A stretch of 64,000 nt of DNA from Anaerolineae bacterium (GTDB lineage: Bacteria; Chloroflexota; Anaerolineae; Aggregatilineales; Phototrophicaceae), in NCBI GenBank assembly GCA_017303635.1, contig JAFLCG010000006.1, positions 1 to 64,000 of the forward strand, in the 5' to 3' direction. Under the pieces are notes generated by a model. It was given only the letters and a program-made list of their open reading frames with translations. It had not been told where the DNA came from and did no database searches. Both the position numbers and the translations under genes were made by a program. Each line of letters begins with the position of its first letter. The first letter of the stretch is position 1. Below are positions 16,147 through 24,286 of this stretch, one piece after another.

Positions 16147-17232
16147 CTATTCTTCACTCATCAGATAGCGCGCGATCAGGTGCGAGGTGTGTTCGAGCGC
16201 ATCGCGGTGCGTGCGTTCGTAGGAGTGCGAGCAATCCACGCCAGGGCCGATCAAGGCCACCCGCCCGGCTCCACCCGCCCGCCAGTAGGCGGTGCCATCC
16301 GACGAATAGTACAAGTAAATATCGGGTTTATAGGGAATGTTGTAATCCAGGCACAGCTGGCGCAGGTGCTGGGTCAATTCAAAGTGATAGGGGCCACCGC
16401 CATCTTTCACGCAGATGCTGACCGAGAACTCATCCGAGTGCTGAGCGTCGCCAATCGCGCCCATATCAATCGCCAGTAGATCGCTCAGTTCGACCGGCCA
16501 GCCCGCCGAGCCGCCATGCCCGACCTCCTCATAGTTGGCGATCAGGAAGTAGGTATCCTGCGCGGGTTTGACTTTGGCCGCTTTCAGGGCCTTGAGCGCA
16601 GCGTAGATACAGGCGACCGAGGCTTTGTCATCGAGGAAACGCCCCCGGATGAAACCGCTGGCGCTCACTTCGACCCGGGGATCGAGGAAGATAAAGTCCC
16701 CGACGTCGATTCCCAACCGACGAGTCTCGGCGGCGCTGGTGGTGCGCTCATCCAGACGAATTTCCATCCAGTCGGCCTCGCGCTTCTGGTCGCGGATGTT
16801 GGCGTTGACGTGGACGCTGGGGTTGACCGGCACGACCGTCCCCCGGTAGCGACGGTTATCGAAGGTGCGGACGGTGACCCCTTCCATCTCCACCCCACCC
16901 CACATGATGCCGCCGATGGCGTTGGGGCGCAGGCGGCCCCCCGGTTTGATCTCCCGCACCATCAGGCCGAGCGTATCGAGGTGGGCGGTGACTCCGCGTG
17001 GCTCCGTCTTGGCCTTGCCCTTCCAGTGACCGAGCAGCGCCCCTTTGCGGGTGAGGCTGAAGGTCAGGCCCGGCACCTTGAGCGCCTCGAAGGCGGCCTG
17101 GGTATAGGCGACGGCTTCGGCAGTACAGCCGGTCGGGCTGGGGGTGTTCAACAGGCCGACAAGAAACTCGACAGTGGCATCGAGGTCGATGGTCAGGGGA
17201 ATGTGGTGAGGCACGAGCAGACCTTTCAACAC
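16147..17232 (-). CDS. M42-family metallo-aminopeptidase
   Basis: A 361-aa dinuclear metallopeptidase of the M42 (glutamyl aminopeptidase/endoglucanase) family. Metal ligands are visible: His of VTAHLDTLG, Asp of RFLDDKAS, Glu-Glu of ANYEEVGHGG (catalytic base and ligand), Asp of AIDMGAIGD and a C-terminal His in YERTHRDA. The sequence recalls the branch annotated with NAGGN osmolyte systems, but no such synthesis genes are nearby. It probably acts in cytoplasmic peptide turnover. Downstream (toward 16146) it shares the strand with the GNAT gene. Confidence 0.86.
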   Translation of the reverse strand: MLKGLLVPHHIPLTIDLDATVEFLVGLLNTPSPTGCTAEAVAYTQAAFEALKVPGLTFSLTRKGALLGHWKGKAKTEPRGVTAHLDTLGLMVREIKPGGRLRPNAIGGIMWGGVEMEGVTVRTFDNRRYRGTVVPVNPSVHVNANIRDQKREADWMEIRLDERTTSAAETRRLGIDVGDFIFLDPRVEVSASGFIRGRFLDDKASVACIYAALKALKAAKVKPAQDTYFLIANYEEVGHGGSAGWPVELSDLLAIDMGAIGDAQHSDEFSVSICVKDGGGPYHFELTQHLRQLCLDYNIPYKPDIYLYYSSDGTAYWRAGGAGRVALIGPGVDCSHSYERTHRDALEHTSHLIARYLMSEE

Positions 17233-17319
17233 AGCGGCACAGAGGGTTCACAGAGAAACACAGAGTTTTGAAGCCGATTGAACCGCAGAGGCGCAGAGGA
17301 CGCAAAGTGTGCGGATATT

Positions 17320-17512
17320 TAACCGCCAAAGCGCCAAAAGCGCCAAACATTCATTCAAGAAGAATAGTTCACAGGGCAGACATAGAGATTTTTAATGCAA
17401 AGCGGCAAAGGAGCAAGGCTTCAGGATTTTAGCCGCCAAAGCGCCAAACATTCATTCAAGAAGAACAGTTCACAGAGCAAGCACGGCGTTTTTAATGCAA
17501 AGGGGCAAAGAC
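17320..17512. repeat. Two-copy tandem repeat of about 100 bp
   Basis: Unit 1 starts near 17320 (ACCGCCAAAGCGCCAAA) and unit 2 near 17430 (AGCCGCCAAAGCGCCAAA). Both continue with CATTCATTCAAGAAGAA, AGTTCACAG and TTTTTAATGCAAAG. The whole 17233-17817 spacer (585 bp) holds this array, CAGAGG-rich low-complexity sequence and the hairpin at 17690, and no convincing gene. Confidence 0.75.
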
Positions 17513-17689
17513 GCCAAGTGTGTGGATATTTAACCTTCACATGCATCACCGGGGCCCAGTGGCAGAATAAGCCTGAACTGCATAGACGCCAAGTGAGTCG
17601 CGCAGAAGCGTGTAGGATCTCTGGTTTTGAATGCACGCCGAAGGCCTGTACAATGGGCGATAGATTGTGTAATAAAGCGGACTACTCCG

Positions 17690-17760
17690 CCCTCACCCCC
17701 AACCCCTCTCCCCGCCGTGCCGTCTTCGGCAGACGGCGGATTGTGGGAGAGGGGAGCCAG
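17690..17760. repeat. CCCTCACCCCCAACCCCTCTCCC hairpin repeat
   Basis: Long imperfect hairpin: the AACCCCTCTCCC arm pairs with GGGAGAGGGGAGCC across an inner GCCGTCTTCGGCAGACGGC hairpin. A reverse-oriented copy lies at 61934-61990. Not coding. Confidence 0.75.
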
Positions 17761-17817
17761 ATATGGGAGGTTGGGGAAGGTACCTGAGTAGTTACCATAA
17801 AGTGGACTCCCGGATCT

Positions 17818-18540
17818 ATGGACGATCAGGCACGGATTTTAGTCGTCGATGACGAAGAAGCCATTCGCTCGGCCCTGACGACTTTTCTGGGGCGGATGGG
17901 CTTTCAGGTGCGGACCGCCTCTACCGGCGAGGCGGCACTGGCGGCGGTCGAGGCGGAAGAACCCGATCTGGTGCTGCTGGACGTGGTGCTGGATGAAGCC
18001 AACCCCGGCAACCTGAGCGGCATTGAGGTCTGCCGACGGCTGCGGAAGCGCGAGCGTTTTGTGCCGATCATCATGCTGACCTCTTACCCGGAGTGGCAGG
18101 TAGAAAGCCTCGGTCAAGGCGCGATTGCCTTCATCACCAAGCCCTGGGATAACAACGCGCTGGCGACCCAGGTGCGGGCGACCCTCGGCGCGGTGCAACA
18201 TATCCGCCGGGAGGCCAGCCAAGCCACCGCCGCCCAGCAGAGCAACCTGCTCCGCGCCGGGGCGGATATTCAGATTGATGTCGAGCACTTCCGCGTGACC
18301 CGTGCTGGGCAGTCGATTGACCTGACGCCGATTGAGTTCGCGCTGCTGGCCTTCCTGGCCCGGCACCCCAACCGCCCGTTCACCCGCGAGCAACTGCTCA
18401 ACCATGTGTGGGATACGACCTGGGCGGGTTACGAGCGCACCGTCGACCGGCATGTGGCGGCGCTGCGGCGCAAGCTCAAGCTGGAGCGCGATGAGTTGAT
18501 CGAGACGGTGCATGGGTTGGGGTATCAGCTCAGCGGATAG
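17818..18540 (+). CDS. OmpR-type response regulator
   Basis: A 240-aa two-component regulator. The receiver domain shows the acidic pair D11-D12, phospho-acceptor D55 in LVLLDVVL, T87 in IMLTSY and K107 in FITKPW. An extra loop (DEANPGNLSG) follows the acceptor. The C-terminal winged helix (residues about 150-240) has FALLAFLARHPNRPFTREQL and ERTVDRHVAALRRKL. It probably works with the histidine kinase at 19427, although an AT-rich gene now separates them. The ribosome site is poor (CGGATCT). Confidence 0.92.
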   Translation: MDDQARILVVDDEEAIRSALTTFLGRMGFQVRTASTGEAALAAVEAEEPDLVLLDVVLDEANPGNLSGIEVCRRLRKRERFVPIIMLTSYPEWQVESLGQGAIAFITKPWDNNALATQVRATLGAVQHIRREASQATAAQQSNLLRAGADIQIDVEHFRVTRAGQSIDLTPIEFALLAFLARHPNRPFTREQLLNHVWDTTWAGYERTVDRHVAALRRKLKLERDELIETVHGLGYQLSG

Positions 18541-18653
18541 GGAAGAAGTGATTGGTGGTTAGTGATTAGTGGGAAGATAGTGCTGAGTGCGGGGTACACC
18601 TTTGAGCTTCCGAGGAATTCATCTACTCTAAAAGAAAATTGGAGGCCCGTAAT

Positions 18654-19346
18654 ATGTCTGGAGCCATCTTTCTTTGCGATTATGAAAAGTTTCGTGAAGA
18701 ATCACAAGCATTTATGGAAGAAGCTGATAGAGGAGAATATATTTCAATAGTTCAAAGAGCAATACAAATAGCGAACTCAATTCACCCTGAAAAATGGATA
18801 CTTAATGATTTAGGAACTACACTGAATGGTTTCTCTGAATCTGAAATAGCTAAGTTTTCACAATCTCATGCAACTGGATTTTCTTTTCTAGTTTTGCTGA
18901 GTCAGTATCTAACGCTACCACCAATACCATCACCCCGATTTAACAACATACATAAGGTAATCAATTTACTAAAGTGGGATAACCGTGACATCACTCTATT
19001 GATGAAAGGCGCGACAACGACTGCACTCTTGAAACCAGACCTGGTTTCAGACTTATTGGAACGTCCGCCTGCCGACAGCAGTAACTGGAATGATCCGGCC
19101 TATTACTGGTGGTGGCTTCGCCCAGAGTTCGCATTTTACACAGGTTGGTGGAGCATAGACCAGTTACGCCAGTTACGACATAAATTAATCGATAGCAAAA
19201 TGCACTTAGATTATGCCGTTACTGTCATTTTGGATGCAGATCCATCGCTAACAAATGAGGAAATCATAGATGATTTTAATTATGTAATTCAATTCTTTGA
19301 CATGGCAATCAATAAAGGGGTTGGTCTACTGTATATCGTCGCATAG
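18654..19346 (+). CDS. AT-rich hypothetical protein between regulator and kinase
   Basis: A 230-aa protein that I do not recognise. It opens MSGAIFLCDYEKFREESQAF, is mixed helical, contains a Trp-rich stretch (YYWWWLRPEF, then YTGWWSIDQL) and has no signal peptide. GGAGG at 18640-18644 supports the ATG at 18654. Its base composition is visibly more AT-rich than the flanking regulator and kinase genes, which suggests recent acquisition, possibly as an immunity or morphon-type insertion. The response regulator stop is followed by TGGTTAG-type repeats just before it. Confidence 0.6.
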   Translation: MSGAIFLCDYEKFREESQAFMEEADRGEYISIVQRAIQIANSIHPEKWILNDLGTTLNGFSESEIAKFSQSHATGFSFLVLLSQYLTLPPIPSPRFNNIHKVINLLKWDNRDITLLMKGATTTALLKPDLVSDLLERPPADSSNWNDPAYYWWWLRPEFAFYTGWWSIDQLRQLRHKLIDSKMHLDYAVTVILDADPSLTNEEIIDDFNYVIQFFDMAINKGVGLLYIVA

Positions 19347-19426
19347 ATGACTCGCCGTCAACTGGAAACCGGAAACTGGCAACCCATAACCTGAAACTTG
19401 TAACCTGAAACCTGCCACCACCAACT

Positions 19427-20611
19427 ATGCTTTACCGCATCGTCCTCATCACCATCATCCTGTTATGGCTGCTCTTCACCCTGAGCATCCTCCCGGAGTC
19501 CAGCAATCTGGTGTCGATCCGGTTCACGTCACCGGCGGCGGCGCTGTGGTTCATCAGCGGGGGGATGCTGGCGATCCTGCTGCTGATGGGCTGGGCGCGG
19601 CGGAGCCTGCCCAAAAGTGCTGATGTCAAAGGCGCACCGCGACAGTTCAACCGGGTGGCGGCAGAACTGAACGAGGGCATTGTCATCTGCAACGGCAAAG
19701 GGCGCATCCGCTGGCGCAATGCCGCCGCTGAGGACCTGCTGATCGGTGGGCGCTACCTGAGCGAAGGCTCGCGGGCGCTGCTGGAACGGGCAAAAGCCAG
19801 CAAGGGCATCGCCATGCAGAATATGCCGATCCGGGAAGGGGTGCGGCTGGCGGTGCAGGCGTTCCCGCTGGGGCGCGGGACCTTTGCCCTGCTGGCGCGT
19901 CCCCTGCAGAGCGAAACGGATAAGAATACTTTCTACGAAAGTTTCATCCGGCGCATCGTCCATGACATGCGGAACCCACTGGCGGCAATTGTCGGTCATG
20001 CAGCCAACATGCATCAGTCGCCGAAGGTGGAACCGGAAGCATGGCGCAAATCGGCGGCGACCATCGAGAACGAAGCGCAGCGGTTGGCGCGGTTGGTCGA
20101 TAGTATGTTGTTCGATGCGCGGCTGGCGTACGTCCCGCTGGAGATGGCCCCGCTCGATCTGGTGGATGTGATCGAGGAAGCGGTCTATACCCGCGATGAA
20201 CTGGCCCAACAGGAAGGCAAGCTGCTGGAAGTCGATGCGCCTTCCACGCCGATGAAGGCGCGGGGCGACCGCGATCTGCTGGCGCGGGCCTTCCTCAACC
20301 TGATCGACAACAGCCTGAAGTACTCTGAGTCCGGGGCGCGGGTGCGGGTTAAACTGGAAGCAAACGGGACAGATTACATCCTGTCCTTCAGCGACAATGG
20401 CCTGGGCATCCCGCCAGAGTACCTGCCCGACCGCATCTTTGAACCGCTGGTGCGGGCGCGACCCCAGGGTAGCGGCAGCGGCCTTGGCCTTTCGATTGCA
20501 CGCAAGATTTTTGAGATGCACGGTGGGGGCATCACCGCGCAGAGTACGGTGGGTGTCGGGACAACGATGACGGTGCGCCTGCCCAGGCCCGCCGAAGATG
20601 GGAAGCGATGA
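19427..20611 (+). CDS. Membrane sensor histidine kinase
   Basis: A 394-aa kinase with two transmembrane helices (about 4-22 and 39-56), a PAS-like region (residues 75-160, ELNEGIVICNGKGRIRWRN), an H-box with phospho-acceptor H179 in RRIVHDMRNPLAA, and an HATPase domain with NLIDNSLKYS, SDNGLGIP and GSGSGLGLSIA. It is the likely partner of the response regulator at 17818. Its TGA stop overlaps the ATG of the TPR lipoprotein gene (ATGA), so those two are coupled. The short extracytoplasmic loop suggests sensing within or near the membrane. Confidence 0.92.
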   Translation: MLYRIVLITIILLWLLFTLSILPESSNLVSIRFTSPAAALWFISGGMLAILLLMGWARRSLPKSADVKGAPRQFNRVAAELNEGIVICNGKGRIRWRNAAAEDLLIGGRYLSEGSRALLERAKASKGIAMQNMPIREGVRLAVQAFPLGRGTFALLARPLQSETDKNTFYESFIRRIVHDMRNPLAAIVGHAANMHQSPKVEPEAWRKSAATIENEAQRLARLVDSMLFDARLAYVPLEMAPLDLVDVIEEAVYTRDELAQQEGKLLEVDAPSTPMKARGDRDLLARAFLNLIDNSLKYSESGARVRVKLEANGTDYILSFSDNGLGIPPEYLPDRIFEPLVRARPQGSGSGLGLSIARKIFEMHGGGITAQSTVGVGTTMTVRLPRPAEDGKR

Positions 20612-21930
20612 TGAGGAAGCGCACAGCGTACAGCGATCAGCAATCCGCCAGAAGCTTTTGGCTACTGGCTATCAGCCATCAGCTATCAGCCATCAGCCTG
20701 CTCTGCCTCCTAGTCTTCCTCGGTGCGTGCAGCGCGGTCGAGGTCAGCGTTGAGGAACCGATTGCAGAGCCAACCGCTACGCCCTTCCAGCGCAGTACCC
20801 CCTCTGCACAGGCGCTCAGCGCGGGAGCCGAGGACGATGATGAGCGCGTCGTCCGCTGGGCTGCTTACCCGCATGTCGTCCTGGCGGAAGATGCCAACAC
20901 CCTCGAGTTATTCCCGCAGCGCATGCGCCCGGTCGAGTACATGGCCTATGACACCGGCTATGCCTATCGGCTGCGGGTCGATTGGCGCTCGCTGTGGCTG
21001 GAGGATGTGGAAGGTACCGCCCGCTTCACGCTGGAAACCTATATCCAGCCGCCGGGTGCCAGTGATTATGAATACTGGGACTACGTCTCTACCGAAGATC
21101 AGTGGGGATACGGGCCGGACTTCCGCAATGAACTACTGGACTCGACCATCTGGCTGCCAGGGCCGGGCCACTTCAAGCTGCGCGGCGTGCTGACCGTCAG
21201 CGCTGCCCAACCCGACGTGCCAGGGCGCACCGAACAAGCCACGCTGGAAACGGACATCTACGCCTTCACCAAACCGGCGGACGAGAACATCCCCGCCAGC
21301 AATGAATACTTTACGCCAGCTTTCGGCGATCTGGAGTCGTATGGGATTTTCCTTGATTGGCGGAGTTGGGCATTCGGGCCTTGTTCGCTCAGTTCCGAGG
21401 TCGAATCCGTCACCAGCCTGCTGGATACCGCCTGCCAGTCCGTGGAAAACGGCGACCTGGAAAGCGCCAAGAACGCCTTACAGCAAGGACTTGATCAGGA
21501 AACGGATGACGCCACCAAGGCCACCCTGCGCGCGCAACTGGGCGTGATCGCCGCCGTCAGCGGGCAGTGGAACATCGCCAACAGGCACTTCCGGGAGGCG
21601 CTCAACCTATGGCAGGTGAATGATCGGGCGGTGGAAGCGGCCTCGTCGCTGCACAATCTGGGGATTACGCTGGTGAGCCTGGGCCGGTGGGAAGAAGGCG
21701 AAGCAGCCCTGCAGCAAGCCGATCAACTTCGCAATCAAATCCATGACTGGCGCGGAGTCGAATTCAGCGCGACACAACTGGCGATTTACTACAATGCGCT
21801 GGACTGGATGGAATATCTGGTCAGTCGATTCTGGGAACAGGGCTACGCTCAGGCGCAGGCGCTGCAAAACTGGTACGCCTCCAAGCTGGCCGAGGCGGCG
21901 CAGACCGCTACACCCGAAGGGGATTCGTAG
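20608..21930 (+). CDS. TPR-containing lipoprotein coupled to the histidine kinase
   Basis: A 440-aa predicted lipoprotein. The N-terminus holds a hydrophobic core and the lipobox FLGAC with Cys41. A beta-rich domain (residues 65-230) is followed by TPR-like helices around 270-400 (AKNALQQGLDQE, HNLGITLVSLGRWEEGEAAL). Translational coupling with the kinase suggests it is an extracytoplasmic accessory or sensor protein. The signal-peptide region is unusual: its DNA is made of GCTATCAGCCATCAGC-type repeats (20660-20700), the simple repeat found between genes elsewhere. Confidence 0.75.
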   Translation: MMRKRTAYSDQQSARSFWLLAISHQLSAISLLCLLVFLGACSAVEVSVEEPIAEPTATPFQRSTPSAQALSAGAEDDDERVVRWAAYPHVVLAEDANTLELFPQRMRPVEYMAYDTGYAYRLRVDWRSLWLEDVEGTARFTLETYIQPPGASDYEYWDYVSTEDQWGYGPDFRNELLDSTIWLPGPGHFKLRGVLTVSAAQPDVPGRTEQATLETDIYAFTKPADENIPASNEYFTPAFGDLESYGIFLDWRSWAFGPCSLSSEVESVTSLLDTACQSVENGDLESAKNALQQGLDQETDDATKATLRAQLGVIAAVSGQWNIANRHFREALNLWQVNDRAVEAASSLHNLGITLVSLGRWEEGEAALQQADQLRNQIHDWRGVEFSATQLAIYYNALDWMEYLVSRFWEQGYAQAQALQNWYASKLAEAAQTATPEGDS

Positions 21931-21972
21931 GGGTGCACCGGCGACCGCAAGCGCACCCCTGATGGCTAGGCC

Positions 21973-22170
21973 CTACCCCTCGCCGTTATTGCGATCCCGC
22001 CAGACGAGATAGCCGCCTGCGCCCAACACTGCAGTCAGGCCGAGCAAGACGACAAAAATCGTCATGCCGGGGGCCTCGGTTGGAGCAGCTTCAGCCGCCT
22101 CCTGAGCCGCAACCGGGAACGCAGCGATCCACAACACGAGCACCAGCAGGCTGGCGAATAAACGACGCAT
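21973..22170 (-). CDS. Small single-pass protein at the end of the respiratory operon
   Basis: A 65-aa protein with a signal peptide (RRLFASLLVLVLWIAAFPVAA), a short Ala/Glu/Pro linker and a C-terminal transmembrane helix (FVVLLGLTAVLGAGGYLVW) ending in basic and acidic residues. AGGAGA upstream supports the ATG at 22170. It follows the monoheme cytochrome c gene on the same strand after 66 bp. By position it may be a small subunit or assembly factor of the cytochrome complex; no family was recognised. Confidence 0.6.
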   Translation of the reverse strand: MRRLFASLLVLVLWIAAFPVAAQEAAEAAPTEAPGMTIFVVLLGLTAVLGAGGYLVWRDRNNGEG

Positions 22171-22236
22171 AGAAACTCTCCTGAGTGACACCCATTCGGG
22201 CAGCCCTACAAATTATCTCTGATTGTACCGCAAACT

Positions 22237-22914
22237 TCACTCCGGCGAGGGGCCATCCTGGCTTTCCAGATAGGCCACCAGATCAGCCAGTTCCTGCAGT
22301 GACAGTTGATCGCCGTAGAAACGGGGCATGACATTGGTGTAGTCCGGCACCACAAAGGCATCCGGATGAATGATGCTCTCCACGAGGTACTGGGTCACCG
22401 TGTAATCCGCAAACTCCGGCAGCGCCAACCGGATTTCATCGACGCGGGTATAAGTGCCTTCGGTAGCCGGGCCGACGTGGCTTTCCCCTTGATGACAAGC
22501 CGCACAGCCATACGTGTCGTTATAGAGCAGCTGACCATTGATCGGATCGCCAAAGACTTCCGGCAGCAGTGCCAGAATGCGGTCAATATCCTGCCCGACA
22601 GTGCGATCCGCAAAATCCGGCGGGATATAACCGCAGGCCAGCGCCAATTCCTGATAGGCCGCTCCAACCTTGAAGAGGTTATCCAGCGCTACGCCGGGAT
22701 TGGCCGCCGAGTCCGCCTCGAACGAGGCCAGTTGTGCCTGCAGCGCCTGCTGCTGGTCGAGCAAGGCTTGCTGGTCGCAAATCAAATCAACGGGACGGGG
22801 TGGCAGTGTGGGTGTCGGCGGCGGCGTAGGGACTGGGGTTTCAGTCTGGGCAAGCACCAGCCCCGCCGTCAACGACAGGATCGCGGTAAGGACAAGGAAG
22901 CGAATTTTGAACAT
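22237..22914 (-). CDS. Secreted monoheme cytochrome c
   Basis: A 225-aa exported protein with signal peptide LTAILSLTAGLVLAQ, a Pro/Thr linker (residues 24-42), a helical region, and a cytochrome c domain with CAACH at 137-141 and a distal Met in NVMPRFYG. The last 25 residues (LQELADLVAYLESQ) form the usual terminal helix. It probably carries electrons from, or is a subunit of, the Rieske/cytochrome b complex. It is separated from the diheme cytochrome gene by an intrinsic terminator. Confidence 0.87.
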   Translation of the reverse strand: MFKIRFLVLTAILSLTAGLVLAQTETPVPTPPPTPTLPPRPVDLICDQQALLDQQQALQAQLASFEADSAANPGVALDNLFKVGAAYQELALACGYIPPDFADRTVGQDIDRILALLPEVFGDPINGQLLYNDTYGCAACHQGESHVGPATEGTYTRVDEIRLALPEFADYTVTQYLVESIIHPDAFVVPDYTNVMPRFYGDQLSLQELADLVAYLESQDGPSPE

Positions 22915-22965
22915 GATGGTGGGTCTTTAATCGTCGATATTGGCTAGTCTATAGCTGTCGCGCAG

Positions 22966-22997
22966 AAACAAAAAGGGCGCATCGTGATGATGCGCCC
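22966..22997 (-). terminator. Intrinsic terminator between the two cytochrome c genes
   Basis: On the minus strand the stem GGGCGCATC / GATGCGCCC (9 bp, 5-base loop) is followed by TTTTTGTTT. It lies after the diheme cytochrome gene and before the monoheme gene, so it probably lowers rather than abolishes downstream expression, unless the latter has its own promoter. Confidence 0.75.
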
Positions 22998-23035
22998 TGA
23001 TCATTCTAGCGTGTATCGGGGTGACCCGACCGATC

Positions 23036-24184
23036 TTACTGAGTCTGAGTCTTCAGGTAAGCGACGATGTCAGCCAGATCCTGCGGGGTCATCAGATCAC
23101 CCAGACCAGCCTGCATGGCGTTGCTGAAGTTCGGCACCACGTAGTTGCCGGGCAGCAGGATCGCTTCCACCAGGTAGAACTCCGGTGTATAACCTGCCAG
23201 GGCCGGATCACCATCATGGAGGCTTTCAGCACGAGTCCAGGTGCCAGCCGTCATCGGGCCAACGCCGTTGACTTCGGCCTGATGGCAGGCCGCGCAAGGC
23301 AAAGCATTATCAGTACCGGACCGAACCTGACCATGATAGAGCTGGTCGCCGCGCGCAGCATCCCCGGTCAGGGCAGCAATGGCGGTCAGGGCCGCATTGA
23401 CATCCGAGCCAACTGGAGGTTCGCCAGCAGGAGCAATACCGCAGCTTAATGGATTAGACGGATCGCAAGGTACTTTCGGGAACTGGCGGACAGCGAACAG
23501 GTCTTCGAGAGTCCAGTTATCGCCCTTGTCCCAGTTCAGAATATAGTCGGCAATATCGACCAACTGATCGGAACGAAGTGGGCCACCAGCCGTCTGCGAC
23601 CAGGCCACCATCGGGCCATTGGGCCAGTAGGAAATGCTGGCCGGGCGACCATGCTCCAGCGTGGTGTAGACGTAGGCGTGCAGCGTACCACCCCAGCCGA
23701 CACTGTTCAGGCGAATGGGAGACTGCGGGTTATAACCCTTGTCAATGGCAGCCTGTAGCTGCGGGTTACGCTCGGCATTCAATTCATTAATGCGGGTTTC
23801 GATCTCGGCCAGACGGGCATCGATCTCAGTCGCGCGGTCAGCGGCCACGCTGGGGCGAATGCGTTCAGCGGTGAGCGCAACCTGTTCTGTGGTCAGGCGG
23901 GTGATCTGGTCCGTGATTTCCGGGAAGAAATCATGCCCGAAGAAATACGGACTGTTGAGCGCCGGGCCGAAGTTCTCGCGACCACGACCGTCTTCACCGT
24001 GGCAGCGCGTGCAGTTGGCCGCGAAGAGCGACGCGCCCTGCTCGATGGCGCGGGCGTGGAAGGTGTCTTCCAGGGCGACCATGCGACCACCTTCGTTGAT
24101 GGCAGCCCAACCCAGCAGCACCATCGTGGTCACAAACGCCACAATGCCCAGGGTGATACGGTTCTCTATATTAGGAATTAACAT
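23036..24184 (-). CDS. Membrane-anchored diheme cytochrome c
   Basis: A 382-aa protein with an N-terminal transmembrane helix (residues 9-29) and two heme c sites: CTRCH at 58-62 and CAACH at 297-301. Between residues about 90 and 140 there is a charged helical hairpin (DARLAEIETRINELNAE) not usual in cytochromes c. The C-terminus (LADIVAYLKTQTQ) is a typical closing helix, and NAMQAGLG may provide the axial Met. It follows cytochrome b on the same strand and is probably the cytochrome c subunit of a menaquinol-oxidising bc complex. The ribosome site is AAGGCTGG. Confidence 0.87.
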   Translation of the reverse strand: MLIPNIENRITLGIVAFVTTMVLLGWAAINEGGRMVALEDTFHARAIEQGASLFAANCTRCHGEDGRGRENFGPALNSPYFFGHDFFPEITDQITRLTTEQVALTAERIRPSVAADRATEIDARLAEIETRINELNAERNPQLQAAIDKGYNPQSPIRLNSVGWGGTLHAYVYTTLEHGRPASISYWPNGPMVAWSQTAGGPLRSDQLVDIADYILNWDKGDNWTLEDLFAVRQFPKVPCDPSNPLSCGIAPAGEPPVGSDVNAALTAIAALTGDAARGDQLYHGQVRSGTDNALPCAACHQAEVNGVGPMTAGTWTRAESLHDGDPALAGYTPEFYLVEAILLPGNYVVPNFSNAMQAGLGDLMTPQDLADIVAYLKTQTQ

Positions 24185-24247
24185 GCGTTCCAGCCTTGTA
24201 ACGAATGGCTATCCACGACTGTGTGATGCCTGCTTGCCTTCACAACC

Positions 24248-24270
24248 GGGGCGACCGTTCAGGCCGCCCC
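24248..24270 (-). other. Intercistronic hairpin between cytochrome b and diheme cytochrome c
   Basis: GGGGCG and CGCCCC pair across an 11-base loop. There is no T-run, so this is more likely an mRNA-processing or stability element than a terminator. Confidence 0.35.
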
Positions 24271-24286
24271 ATCTACGAGCATATTT

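Noticed and set aside
17320..17512. Possible CRISPR array
   Set aside because: Only two imperfect units of about 100 bp, no short regular spacers and no cas genes nearby.
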